Below are positions 44,069 through 53,003 of a stretch of 63,249 nucleotides of DNA, piece after piece (position 1 is the first letter of the stretch; each line of letters starts with the position of its first letter). Origin of the DNA: Desulfarculales bacterium UBA702. Its GTDB lineage: Bacteria; Desulfobacterota; Syntrophobacteria; Syntrophobacterales; Syntrophobacteraceae. The translations under genes were made by a program, and so were the position numbers. The notes beneath the pieces are model-generated. The model made no database searches and was not told the origin of the DNA. It saw nothing but the letters and a program-made list of their open reading frames with translations. The stretch spans positions 1-63,249 of the forward strand of contig DBMI01000106.1 in assembly GCA_002298165.1 (NCBI GenBank). The letters run 5' to 3'.

Positions 44069-44467
44069 TCAGGCCCTGCTGTCAAACATTATGCCACGCA
44101 ACTCTTCCATTTTGTCCCGCAAGTTCTGCAGCCCGTGGCTGGGGATCTCGCGGATTATCTTTCCACTTGCGCGGTCCACCACCTGGACGACAGTTTGCTT
44201 CGTTTGCGTATCCACCTTGAAGTTGAGCTGAACGTTCAGGGCCTCGTCAATGAAGGACTGCAACTGCTCTACAAGCTTCTCATTTTTTTCCGTGACTCCG
44301 GGCTGGTTGCCTCCCTTGTGATCTCCGCGATCATCGGCGACCTTTTTGGTCTTTGTTCCCTCGGCTTTGGCAACAGGGGGAATAATGCGGGTATCTCTTG
44401 TGCTCAGCTCGGGCTGCAGCCAAACATCCCTAGTGACCGGTTGAATCTCTCCAGTGTTGTTTCCCAT
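44069..44467 (-). CDS. flaG: FlaG family flagellar protein
   Basis: A 132-residue FlaG family protein. The N-terminal half is polar and unstructured. The C-terminal FlaG domain (about 60-130) carries LQSFIDEALNVQLNFKVD, the strand pair TVVQVVDRASGKIIREIPS and HGLQNLRDKMEELRG. FlaG proteins act in polar flagellar filament assembly and length control. No flagellin or hook gene is adjacent, so it is orphaned from the main flagellar cluster but heads a signalling operon, which suggests it may serve that operon or be regulated with it. Confidence 0.8.
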   Translation of the reverse strand: MGNNTGEIQPVTRDVWLQPELSTRDTRIIPPVAKAEGTKTKKVADDRGDHKGGNQPGVTEKNEKLVEQLQSFIDEALNVQLNFKVDTQTKQTVVQVVDRASGKIIREIPSHGLQNLRDKMEELRGIMFDSRA

Positions 44468-44539
44468 GGCGGGCCTCCATACCCTTGTAGACTCTTAGTC
44501 AACATCCATGTCAATTGCTTTCTTCTCTTTCATGCCCTA

Positions 44540-45154
44540 CTACGGGCATATAGACACGTGCTTCTCCTTTAAAAGGGGTTGAACCAGAAAATCCGAGAAC
44601 TGCCGGGCCAGGGTATCGGCAAGCGCATAGAGTCTCTGGGCCGGCTGCCCCGAAACAGTGTTCCAGAACAGGTCGATATCCGCACCGGGCTCCGAAACAG
44701 CTTCCTGCTGAATATCCCACAGAACCATTCCGGTTCGCGCATCCAGAATCCTGGACCTGAGGGTCAGGCGTGTCGGCATCGCTCCGGTTCCATCCATTGC
44801 ATATATAACTGCCGGCACCATAACCAGGTCGCAGCCTGCGTTCCTTCCATACCACAGGGCCTCCGCATCGGACATTACCCTCGCCGGAATCATCTTTACA
44901 TCCCTGAAAGGGCGTCTCTGAACCAGATTGGACTGGTAAGACGCGGTCACCGGACCGGAGACGGAGGCGCTTTCCGGTGGCGAGTCAAACGGAAACAACC
45001 CCAGGATGTCCATCGTGTGCCGTTCAATTGCAGAATGGACTATCACCTCCATTTTGCCATCAACCGGCCGGGTCGATCCGGCCTTTATCCGGCTGTACAT
45101 ACAACCGCCGCTACATAATGCGAGAATTGCGATAACAGCCCCCATGTATTTCAT
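44540..45154 (-). CDS. Hypothetical lipoprotein, possibly FlgO/CsgG-like fold
   Basis: A 204-residue lipoprotein; the lipobox is CSGGC (Cys about 18). The mature part alternates strands and helices: DAEALWYGRNAGCDLVMVPA, LRSRILDARTGMVLWDIQQE and LADTLARQFSDFLVQPL. The pattern of a helix, LVMVPAVIYAM and RTGMVLWD is reminiscent of FlgO/CsgG-type outer-membrane proteins, but I have no firm family. ATG at 45154; the frame starts 7 codons upstream. It is upstream of FlaG on the same strand, with a small hairpin at 44532-44549 at its stop. Confidence 0.5.
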   Translation of the reverse strand: MKYMGAVIAILALCSGGCMYSRIKAGSTRPVDGKMEVIVHSAIERHTMDILGLFPFDSPPESASVSGPVTASYQSNLVQRRPFRDVKMIPARVMSDAEALWYGRNAGCDLVMVPAVIYAMDGTGAMPTRLTLRSRILDARTGMVLWDIQQEAVSEPGADIDLFWNTVSGQPAQRLYALADTLARQFSDFLVQPLLKEKHVSICP

Positions 45155-45467
45155 GGGAGATTCAGTAAAAATCACGTTAGACTCTCATCAACTCGATTTC
45201 CTTTTTTCGGGAAATCGGCCAGCCAGAAGACATCTTCTTCTGGAATTTCAGGGCACTGCCTAAATGCCTGAAAAATATTCTCAATCATTCAATCGGATAA
45301 CATCGAAGAAACCTTAAATAAAAAACCGGGGGCTTGCGTTACGGGGCATGGAATGCCCATATTAGCTAAAAATTGTAGCAGAATAGATTGTGCAAATTAG
45401 GAATTGTGATATTTGCACCCGTTCAATATAATCATGCAAGTATAGTGCTTTACCTCTTGGAAGAATA
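45155..45467. other. Divergent intergenic region
   Basis: About 310 bases between the lipoprotein gene (minus strand) and the GspA-like gene (plus strand). The right end carries the proposed GspA-operon promoter. No additional gene is seen. Confidence 0.45.
45404..45432 (+). promoter_or_regulatory. Proposed promoter of gspA-like gene
   Basis: TTGTGA (45404-45409) and TATAAT (45427-45432) are spaced by 17 bases, a near-consensus sigma-70 pair. Transcription would start near 45439, about 29 bases before the GspA ATG. Confidence 0.55.
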
Positions 45468-46643
45468 ATGTACAAAAAATACTTCGGCCTCAGAAAAGCT
45501 CCATTCTCGATCGCTCCCGACCCCCGCTATCTTTACATGAGCGAGCGGCATAAGGAAGCGCTCGCCCACCTTCTATATGGAATAAAAAACGATGCTGGTT
45601 TCGTACTGCTCACCGGAGAGGTGGGTGCCGGCAAAACAACTATCTGCCGGCGGCTAATCCAGCAACTTCCAAAAAGTTGTGATCTGGCCTATGTGATAAA
45701 CCCGACTCTCTCGTCAGCCGAACTGCTCGCGGCAATATGCGACGAATTCGGCATAAATTATCCCAAAAACTCCAAGAGTATAAAACTCTTTATTGATCGA
45801 ATAAATAACTACCTTCTTGCATCCCACGCCAACCGTCGAAGGGCTATCCTGGTAATAGATGAAGCCCAGAACCTCAGCAACGAAGTCCTCGAACAGGTGA
45901 GACTTCTTACCAATCTCGAGACAAATCAGCGCAAACTCCTCCAGATTATACTGATTGGCCAGCCGGAACTGCGGGAAAAACTCGCTGGTCCGGATCTGCG
46001 GCAAATATCACAACGAATCGTTGCTCGATACCATCTCGGGCCTCTCTCTAAAGCCGAGGTGCCCGCCTATGTCAAGCACAGGCTGATAATTGCCGGAACA
46101 AGCGCCGACCTTTTTTCACCCCGCAGCCTCAGCAGGCTTCATGGCTTTACTGGTGGCATCCCGCGCCTTATAAACACGATTTGCGACCGGGCTCTGCTCG
46201 GGGTCTATGCCCGCGGGAAGAAGATTGTGGACAGCAAAATGATCGATCAGGCCGCGAGTGAAATCCTCGGCAGGCCTTTCATGGGCTCGGTACGGCTCCG
46301 CCGGATGACGGCCATGCTCGCGGCAGGAGTCGCTATGTTGTTTGCAGCCGCGGTTCTCATATACTTCATGAAACCTGATTTACTTTTGCTGATGAAGCCG
46401 GCCGCGGTCGATTCGCAAAAACAAGTCGTACTCCGTCCACTGCCGACTCTCCCGGAAAAGGAAGCGGCGAGGCAGGAAAAGCAAATTGAAGAGGCAAAAG
46501 AGGTTAGGAATGCAGGGCAGGCCGATCGGGAAGAATCCTCTGGGAAACGGGAAAAAATCCAGCGGGTTGAACATTCCGAGAAAATAATTCAGACCGTTGA
46601 ACCCCCTCCCCCCGCATCTGCTGACAGAGGGTGGAGACATTAA
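45468..46643 (+). CDS. GspA/ExeA-like AAA ATPase
   Basis: A 391-residue ATPase of the ExeA/GspA type. It opens MYKKYFGLRKAPFSIAPDPRYL, with Walker A GEVGAGKTT (50-58), Walker B ILVIDEAQNLS and sensor GGIPRLINTICDRAL. A membrane span follows (about 284-305, TAMLAAGVAMLFAAAVLIYF) and a charged Glu/Lys/Arg-rich, likely periplasmic, tail. In the type II secretion system GspA and GspB help assemble the secretin through the peptidoglycan. The peptidoglycan-binding domain of larger ExeA is not visible here. The GspB gene follows 240 bases later. Confidence 0.85.
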   Translation: MYKKYFGLRKAPFSIAPDPRYLYMSERHKEALAHLLYGIKNDAGFVLLTGEVGAGKTTICRRLIQQLPKSCDLAYVINPTLSSAELLAAICDEFGINYPKNSKSIKLFIDRINNYLLASHANRRRAILVIDEAQNLSNEVLEQVRLLTNLETNQRKLLQIILIGQPELREKLAGPDLRQISQRIVARYHLGPLSKAEVPAYVKHRLIIAGTSADLFSPRSLSRLHGFTGGIPRLINTICDRALLGVYARGKKIVDSKMIDQAASEILGRPFMGSVRLRRMTAMLAAGVAMLFAAAVLIYFMKPDLLLLMKPAAVDSQKQVVLRPLPTLPEKEAARQEKQIEEAKEVRNAGQADREESSGKREKIQRVEHSEKIIQTVEPPPPASADRGWRH

Positions 46644-46883
46644 ATTTCATGTCTCATCTGCTTTGTGCCTATTGAGGTTTGAAGCCTATTTTCACAATGC
46701 TGGTCCGAACCCAGGGACAGTTTCGCAGGTGGATTAAGCAATGAAATTGTCAAAATTCGGAGATGGCCCGCAGCCGAGTGCTTTACGGTTGAGAGACAAA
46801 AGCTGTTACAAAACTCCTGAAGAGAGATAGTAAATATATGCTTGGTGTGCCCTTTGAAAACGCTTCAAACGCAGAGATAGACA

Positions 46884-48032
46884 ATGTCCTACATTCTTGA
46901 TGCATTGAAAAAATCGGATGATGAGCGACGGCGACGAAAGCCTTCCGGTACCGGCGCCGTGCGCGCGCCCGAACCGGCTCAGCCCGTGAGGACAAAGCGC
47001 TGGCGCTACATTATCGCCGCCGCTTTGTTCTTAAACGCCGGACTGCTCGTTTGGTGGCTGCGTCCCTGGCAACCGCGAGACATAATTGAGGGGGCACTGG
47101 AAAAGAGAATTGTCGCACAGACCGAAACGGCAGCGAAGCCATCGGTTTCGGCAAAGATAACACCAGAGACTATTCCAACTTCTCAAGAGATTCCCGCACC
47201 AGCCCTTTCCACCGCCAGGAACACTGCTCCCGAAGCCACACCCGCTCCGGTACTGACCGCCAAGGCACCTTCAGAGGAGAATGTCGCGCCCACAACTCCA
47301 GCAACCGCCTCATCTCCGACAGCTGCGCATCATCTGGCTGAAATGCCTGCGCCTTCCATCCCGACGACCGAGCAGGCCCCTACTCCGCCCCTGGCCGCCC
47401 CTGTTCCAAAGCCGGTCCATAACATCCCTAGCAACCCGGCACCAGCTGCTGCCCCACAGCAAACCGCAAAAGCTCAAGCGCAGGATACCCCTTCGCCTTT
47501 AAAAGAGACGACTTCCGGTGAACCCAGGCCAGCCGAGACCGCGAGGTCGCGCCCCGCTCAGGCTCCTCCCACGGCCCCCCCCACTATGGCCTCAAAACCC
47601 GAATTACCCCCAGGTTCCATACCCGATGAGACGTCAAGAAAGAAAGAGATCGCATTACAGGAAAAAGCGGCAGACATCGCCAAGAAACGGGAGAAAACTC
47701 AACCAAAAGGGATTGCGACAAGCAAGGAATTGATAATGGATCTCCAGGTCCTTACCGGCGGCCAACCCCAAACCGAAACTGCGGCTGTTTCGAACAAAGC
47801 TCTCAGGTATCGCGAGCTTCCATCCCAAGTCCGTGATTCCATGCCGAAACTGTCCATTTCGATGCTGGCCTATTCAAAAAAATCAGGTGATAGATGGATA
47901 AACGTAAACGGCTCAAAGATGCGTGAGGGTCAGGAGATTTCAGCGGGTCTGAAGGTTGAGGAAATCACACCGGAAGGGGCAGTCTTTACGTACCATGGGC
48001 AAAGGTTTTATAAAGCGGTAATAGGAGACTGA
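46884..48032 (+). CDS. GspB-like type II secretion accessory
   Basis: A 382-residue bitopic protein. The N terminus MSYILDALKKSDDERRRRKP is the family signature, followed by one membrane span (YIIAAALFLNAGLLVWWL, about 43-60). A long Pro/Ala/Thr-rich region (about 80-260) would cross the periplasm, then a C-terminal GspB domain (about 310-382) with LSISMLAYSKKSGDRWINVN and ITPEGAVFTYHGQRFY. Works with the GspA-like ATPase in secretin placement. No other gsp genes lie nearby in the window. Confidence 0.85.
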   Translation: MSYILDALKKSDDERRRRKPSGTGAVRAPEPAQPVRTKRWRYIIAAALFLNAGLLVWWLRPWQPRDIIEGALEKRIVAQTETAAKPSVSAKITPETIPTSQEIPAPALSTARNTAPEATPAPVLTAKAPSEENVAPTTPATASSPTAAHHLAEMPAPSIPTTEQAPTPPLAAPVPKPVHNIPSNPAPAAAPQQTAKAQAQDTPSPLKETTSGEPRPAETARSRPAQAPPTAPPTMASKPELPPGSIPDETSRKKEIALQEKAADIAKKREKTQPKGIATSKELIMDLQVLTGGQPQTETAAVSNKALRYRELPSQVRDSMPKLSISMLAYSKKSGDRWINVNGSKMREGQEISAGLKVEEITPEGAVFTYHGQRFYKAVIGD

Positions 48033-48063
48033 TGAATATGGAATGAGATAAGAATGGCGGCTT

Positions 48064-48336
48064 TTACTGCTTTTGCTCTTCCCAGGCTTTTTTAATAGCT
48101 TCGTCCACCTTTTTGTCCACTACCAGGTCTTCTTTTTTCTTAGGCTCCTGCTTCGGGCCGTCGAGCGCTCCCTTGACCGATTCCGGGTGAGTCAGCGCCC
48201 AAATTCCCATATTGAAAAGCGCCTCGGTTCCAGACATGCTGGATTTGCCTGTATCAAATGGATCTTCAGATGCACTGAGCCCAACAGGGGTCCCAAGCAA
48301 CAAAAGCAGGAAAATGAAAATATTCCATCTTTTCAT
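48064..48336 (-). CDS. Small exported hypothetical protein
   Basis: A 90-residue protein with a signal peptide (MKRWNIFIFLLLLLGTPVGL, cleavage near SAS). The mature part is acidic near the N terminus (EDPFDTGKSSMSG), has a short hydrophobic stretch (ALFNMGIWALTHPES) and a charged, Lys-rich C-terminal helix. GGGATGCC lies before the ATG at 48336. It converges on the GspB gene with 31 bases between stops. No family recognised. Confidence 0.5.
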   Translation of the reverse strand: MKRWNIFIFLLLLLGTPVGLSASEDPFDTGKSSMSGTEALFNMGIWALTHPESVKGALDGPKQEPKKKEDLVVDKKVDEAIKKAWEEQKQ

Positions 48337-48707
48337 GGCATCCCTTTCAGGTTTAATTGATAAGCAGGCGATATTTGATAACCGCCCCCACGGCAAGTCT
48401 GTCAAAGGTCTTTAAACACCACGGGAAATGGCCGGTTGTACAAAACAGGGTTAATAACGAACGAGGAGGCCCGAAGAGGCATCCAGTCCTCTTCTTTTCC
48501 GGCACTTGAAGTCCAGTATACGAAAGAATTCATCGAAAACAAGATATAAAATCGCATTACCGGGCACAGAATTGCGGAAATGGCTAAAAAAGAAACCAAA
48601 TGATCTGCAAGACATCAAATGTCGTAACTAAACGGGGGCTAACCACGCGAGCTAGCCCCCTCGTCAAGCAGAATATTATTATTGCTGCCGTTTAAGAGTA
48701 CTGACAA
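48337..48707. other. Intergenic with terminator hairpin
   Basis: About 370 bases between two minus-strand genes. The terminator of the vWA gene is at 48634-48660. Nothing else was recognised. Confidence 0.45.
48634..48660 (-). terminator. Terminator hairpin after vWA gene
   Basis: GGGGGCTA (48634-48641) pairs with TAGCCCCC (48653-48660) around an 11-base loop, 48 bases downstream of the minus-strand vWA gene. The minus-strand continuation GTTTAGTTA is only weakly U-rich. Confidence 0.55.
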
Positions 48708-50780
48708 TCAGAACTGGATATCCACAGACCGGTTCCTGTCGGCTTCCACTATTATTCCGTCCATCTGTCTTTTTTCGGCTTTTTCCTCGATCACTACGCT
48801 GTATACGCCGGGTACAAGCTGGAATACGGCACCTTCATTGCGGGTCTGGCTCCGGGTTACCTGCTTTTTTTCAGCCCCATCGCCGGTAAAAACCGTGCAG
48901 AGCGCGGGAAAGGGTTTCCCGTTTCTGATCGCCTTTACCGTCAAACTTCCGCCCGAGAACTCCGCCATCTTTTCGATGCTTTTCCCGCTTTCGATAATAA
49001 TCCCCGATATATTCACCTTGGGCTTATTTGCATCTACCTGGTTTTCGATCTCAATGTCATAGGTGCCGGGCAAGAGCTGAAACGACGCGCCATCATCGCG
49101 GGTTAAACCGCGGGTCACCTGCTTTCTGTCCGCTCCCTGGCCGGGAGTAAAGACAACGCACATCGCGGAAGTGGGCTTCCCGTTTCTGACTGCTTTCACT
49201 TTGAGTGCCCCGCCTGAGAACTCGGCCACCTTTTCGATGCTCTTCCCACTTTCAATGGTTATTCCCAACAGATTTACCTTGGGCTTGCCTGCATCTGTCT
49301 GGTTTTCAATCTCAATGTCATAGGTGCCGGGCAGGAGTTGAAACACCGCGCCGTCATCGCGTGTCAAACCGCGGGTCACCTGCTTTCTGTCCGGCCCTTC
49401 ACCGCTAAATACAATGCACATCGCGGAAGTGGGCTTCCCATTTCTGACTGCTTTCACTTTCAGTGCTCCGCCAGAGAACTCCGCCACCTTTTCGGTGGCT
49501 TTCCCGCTTTCGATGTTTATTCCCGTAAGACTTATCCTGGGTTTGCTTGCATCCATTTGGTTTTCGATCTCGATATCATATGTGCCAGGCATGAGTTGGA
49601 ACTCTGCCCCATCATCGCGGGTCAAATCGCGGGTTACCTGCTTTCTTTCCGGTCCTTCGCCGCTAAAAACAACGCACATTGCGGAAATGGGGCTCCCGTT
49701 TCTGAGTGCCTTCACTTTCAGGGTTCCACCGGAGAATTCAGCGATTCTTTCGACAGTCCCGCCATTTTCAATTGCAAGCTTCGTGAAGCTCTGGGTTGGC
49801 TTTCCCACATCTTCCTGATTTTCGACCACAACATCGTAAACGCCGGGCTGGAGCTTGAATGCCACGCCGTCCTTGCCCGTCCATATCTGCGTCAGTACTT
49901 TCCTTTCTTTGTTTTCACCGTCATCCGACTTGTAGACTCTGCAAAGAGCTGAAAGAGCTTTGCCGTTTCTCCGGGCCGATATTTTGAGGGTTCCTCCCGA
50001 AAAATCCGCTACTTTCTCAAGGTCTTTTCCGGCCTCGATTGCGACCCCCGGAAAATTGATTGCGGGTCTCTCAGGGTCTTCCTGGTTTTCAACGATGACA
50101 TCGTATGCGCCCAGTGGCAGATTGAAGGCCTTCCCTTCCGGCTCGGTCAGACCTTCGGCCATTTTTTCCCTGTCTTTTTCTTCATCCTGGACCGCTTTAT
50201 AGACCACGCAGTAGGCCCGTATCGGTTTATCATTCCTCAGTGCTTTCACCTTCAGGGTTGCTCCGAGGAATTCCGCAACCTTTTCGGTGCTCTTTCCTGC
50301 CTCGATCGCTATTCCTTTAAAAGTTACCGTCGGCTTATGGGCGTCCACCCGATTCTCGACGACTACGTTATAAATGCCGGGAGCGAGCTTAAATTCCGGG
50401 AGATCGGCGTCTGTCCAGCCTTCAGTAACTTTTTCCTCACTCATCCCTTCAGCGTCAACCGGCTTGTAGACCACGGAATATGCCCGGCAAGGCAGGGAGT
50501 TCCTGAGCGCCCTGATTTTTAGAAGTCCACCGGAAAAATCCGCCACTTTCTCTATCTTTTGTCCTGGTTCTATTGCTATTGCCTGAAAACTGACGATTGG
50601 GGCCTTCGAGTCCTCCCGGTTAACGACCTTAATATCGTAAACGCCCGGAGCGAGCTGATATGAAGAAATTCCATTTTCAATCCAGCCTTCACTAATTTTT
50701 TCCGGCGGCTTGGCATTATCGGTCTCAGCTTTGAAGATTTCACCGTAAGCCCGCAGGGGTTTCCCATAACTCAGCGCTCT
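48708..50780. repeat. Eight tandem ~255-bp repeat units in vWA gene
   Basis: This part encodes eight repeats of about 85 residues, with strongest DNA similarity in the 3' units (48708-49800). The units vary in length by a few codons, so no exact period applies. Confidence 0.7.
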
Positions 50781-51476
50781 GATTGTCAGTATAGCTGGGA
50801 CAATGACCGGTTTTTCGACGGCTTTTTTTGCCGCGGTGGCAAGCTCCCCTGCGTTATTGGCGGAGAAATAGGATCCGCCACCAGCTTTTGCAATACATGA
50901 AAGCTCAACTCTTTGCCGTTCATTCACGTCGAAGCCAATCACATGCAATACGAATTTGATCCCGGACGATTTAAGTTCGCGGACAAGCGCACATGGATCG
51001 CCCTTGCATGTCTCCTCTCCATCGCTTACCAAAACTATAGTCGTATTAGCCTCGATCCCTTTCAATCCTTCGATGACTTTGCGCACGGAGAACGTTATTG
51101 GCGTCATCCCCCTGGGATTTATTCCCTTTATTCTGTTTATCAGGCCCTCTTTATCGGGTGTTGCCATGGGGGCAATTTCCTCCACATCGCTGCAATCACC
51201 CTTTTGCCTGTGTCCGTAAGCCACCAGGCCGACCTGGGCCGATCCGGGCAGATCTTTCACCAGACCAGAGAGGACTTCCTTTGCGATATCAATTTTCACT
51301 CTCCCCTGTATCTGCGCCGCCATGCTGCCCGATGCATCAAGTATGAAGATGAAATTGGCGCCCTGAATTTCCGCGGCCAGGCAATGCCGCACGCCGATAA
51401 CCTGGGCCAAAAAAGAGAACATGCACGCCGCAGCAAGTACTAAATTCAGATGATATTTTATGGAACGCAAACCCAT
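48708..51476 (-). CDS. Exported von Willebrand A protein with eight ~85-residue repeats
   Basis: A 922-residue extracytoplasmic protein. A signal peptide precedes the vWA domain (about 40-235) whose MIDAS is complete at DASGSM (DxSxS) with Thr in GMTPITFS and Asp in VLVSDGEE. Residues about 245-922 are eight tandem ~85-residue units of immunoglobulin-like type, each with a strand such as LKVKALRNGKP, then QLLPGTYDIEIENQ, then IESGKSIEKVAEFSGG. Copies 5-8 are most alike. The ATG at 51476 has AAGGAGAG upstream; the frame opens at 51521. It is likely surface-exposed and binds proteins through a metal-dependent site. Confidence 0.75.
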   Translation of the reverse strand: MGLRSIKYHLNLVLAAACMFSFLAQVIGVRHCLAAEIQGANFIFILDASGSMAAQIQGRVKIDIAKEVLSGLVKDLPGSAQVGLVAYGHRQKGDCSDVEEIAPMATPDKEGLINRIKGINPRGMTPITFSVRKVIEGLKGIEANTTIVLVSDGEETCKGDPCALVRELKSSGIKFVLHVIGFDVNERQRVELSCIAKAGGGSYFSANNAGELATAAKKAVEKPVIVPAILTIRALSYGKPLRAYGEIFKAETDNAKPPEKISEGWIENGISSYQLAPGVYDIKVVNREDSKAPIVSFQAIAIEPGQKIEKVADFSGGLLKIRALRNSLPCRAYSVVYKPVDAEGMSEEKVTEGWTDADLPEFKLAPGIYNVVVENRVDAHKPTVTFKGIAIEAGKSTEKVAEFLGATLKVKALRNDKPIRAYCVVYKAVQDEEKDREKMAEGLTEPEGKAFNLPLGAYDVIVENQEDPERPAINFPGVAIEAGKDLEKVADFSGGTLKISARRNGKALSALCRVYKSDDGENKERKVLTQIWTGKDGVAFKLQPGVYDVVVENQEDVGKPTQSFTKLAIENGGTVERIAEFSGGTLKVKALRNGSPISAMCVVFSGEGPERKQVTRDLTRDDGAEFQLMPGTYDIEIENQMDASKPRISLTGINIESGKATEKVAEFSGGALKVKAVRNGKPTSAMCIVFSGEGPDRKQVTRGLTRDDGAVFQLLPGTYDIEIENQTDAGKPKVNLLGITIESGKSIEKVAEFSGGALKVKAVRNGKPTSAMCVVFTPGQGADRKQVTRGLTRDDGASFQLLPGTYDIEIENQVDANKPKVNISGIIIESGKSIEKMAEFSGGSLTVKAIRNGKPFPALCTVFTGDGAEKKQVTRSQTRNEGAVFQLVPGVYSVVIEEKAEKRQMDGIIVEADRNRSVDIQF

Positions 51477-51848
51477 TAAGCTCTCCTTATAGGCGGCAAA
51501 TGTATCTTGGTCAGTTCCCAATAACCCTACGACAGGGAGAAAATGCCCGAAGATGATAGCATGACCGAGAACCGGGCCACAAGGCGAGTTTGTGCCGCGT
51601 GAAGCCGATTAAACCGGCATCCTTTAGCGTTAGCTGCTCTTGGTTTCAATATCCAATGCGAGTGCAAGCCTCATCGAAATAGAGCAATGGCGGTCCTTTC
51701 CGGGCCGCCATACTATCTGTTGGACTTACTCATTTCAGATTAGTAGTATGATCAACAAGCCACATCAGAGCAACGCAACTTGATCTAAATACCAGCCACT
51801 TTCCTATCCAAGGTTCTATGCGACACGGGAATCGAGGGGCATTAAGTG
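51477..51848. other. Divergent intergenic region
   Basis: About 370 bases separating the vWA gene and the esterase gene. Neither a terminator-like hairpin nor an additional gene is visible. Promoters for both directions should lie here. Confidence 0.4.
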
Positions 51849-52979
51849 ATGAAATATTGGCGGCATGAGTGCAAGAAAATCTACAGGAGTGCTGCCCTCC
51901 TGGTCCTCCTGAGTTTTCTTATACTCTCGATTCCTGGTGCAAGCGATTGCCGCGGTCAAACGTCCAATCCGATTGTGCCCCAGGTTGAGGCGGCACCACC
52001 TGAATCGCAAAACGAATCTCAACCGGCCAATCAACTTTCCCGGCCGTATTCTTCCCTGCCCTCCCCTGACTCGGGGTTTCCCCATAATCCAAAGGCAACT
52101 TCCGCCTCGAAGATCTCACCCTGCCGGGTGGAACTAAAGTCGTTTGCCTCGAAGGCCAGAGGGAAAAGCACTTCCTACTACGCATTTATCCCGGTTTCGA
52201 CTGACGGCGAAAAAAGATTTCCAACCCTTTTCCTGCTTCATGGAGCCTACGACGACTACACTGCCTGGAAAAAACACGCCGGGAATAGGATATGCGAGCT
52301 CGCCTCCGAATATGGGATCATAATAATTACGCCCGATGGGGACCCGTTCGGCTGGTATGCTGACAGCCCTGGTGATAAAGCCAATCAAATCGAGACTTTC
52401 TTCATCAACGAACTGATTCCAAACATCGAAAAAGAACTCCCCGCAAATGGCCTTCGCGGGATAACGGGACTGTCCATGGGCGGCCATGGAGCTTTCGTCC
52501 TGGCGCTTCGAAATCCGGGAACTTTTGTAACCGTCAGTTCAATGAGCGGGATACTGGACATTACCAGACATGCAACCCAATGGCAGCTCGCCAGAGTTTT
52601 CGGACCATACAACGACGGAAATCAGAAAGTATGGCAAGAGCACTCCTCTTTGAACCTGATATCTCAACATCGAGGCATGCTCAATAGCCTGCCCATGCTC
52701 ATCTCGGTTTCCGTGAGGGACCGGTTATGCCTTGCAGAGAACGTCCAATTCCACCATGACTTGGAAGAGATGGGAATTGCTCATGAATATGAGGAATCGC
52801 CTGGTGGACATGATTGGGATTATTGGCTTTCGCAGTTGCCAATCCATGTGAACTTTCAGGCGCATAATCTGAATAAGCGGGAAGCCTCCAGGGATTTTCA
52901 GGACATGCGGAAGGATATGCCCGATGTCCGAAGGCCATCGGATTTGCCGGGTTTGAGCCCAGCAGTCGAGCATAAATAA
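51849..52979 (+). CDS. Exported alpha/beta-hydrolase esterase
   Basis: A 376-residue esterase of the tannase/feruloyl or S-formylglutathione-hydrolase (PF00756-like) type. It begins with a signal sequence (KIYRSAALLVLLSFLILSIP) and a low-complexity Pro/Ser spacer (about 40-85). The catalytic domain has the oxyanion region LFLLHGAYDDYTAW, nucleophile Ser209 in GLSMGGHG, Asp in SVRDRLCL and His in PGGHDWDYW. GAGGGG lies about 10 bases ahead of the ATG at 51849. It precedes an MBOAT acyltransferase and an SGNH gene, which makes it a candidate deacylase of a cell-surface polysaccharide. Confidence 0.82.
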   Translation: MKYWRHECKKIYRSAALLVLLSFLILSIPGASDCRGQTSNPIVPQVEAAPPESQNESQPANQLSRPYSSLPSPDSGFPHNPKATSASKISPCRVELKSFASKARGKSTSYYAFIPVSTDGEKRFPTLFLLHGAYDDYTAWKKHAGNRICELASEYGIIIITPDGDPFGWYADSPGDKANQIETFFINELIPNIEKELPANGLRGITGLSMGGHGAFVLALRNPGTFVTVSSMSGILDITRHATQWQLARVFGPYNDGNQKVWQEHSSLNLISQHRGMLNSLPMLISVSVRDRLCLAENVQFHHDLEEMGIAHEYEESPGGHDWDYWLSQLPIHVNFQAHNLNKREASRDFQDMRKDMPDVRRPSDLPGLSPAVEHK

Positions 52980-53003
52980 GTTTCGGAGATATTGAACCAG
53001 CGC

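Noticed and set aside
44532..44549. Small hairpin ATGCCC/GGGCAT at the lipoprotein stop
   Set aside because: Six-bp stem without a U-tract; too weak to call a terminator.
43814..44572. 252-codon plus-strand frame
   Set aside because: Antisense to FlaG and the receiver gene; it is produced by high-GC codon structure of the opposite strand.
45412..45432. TTGCAC with TATAAT as a promoter
   Set aside because: Spacing is only about 9 bases; the upstream TTGTGA with 17-base spacing fits better.
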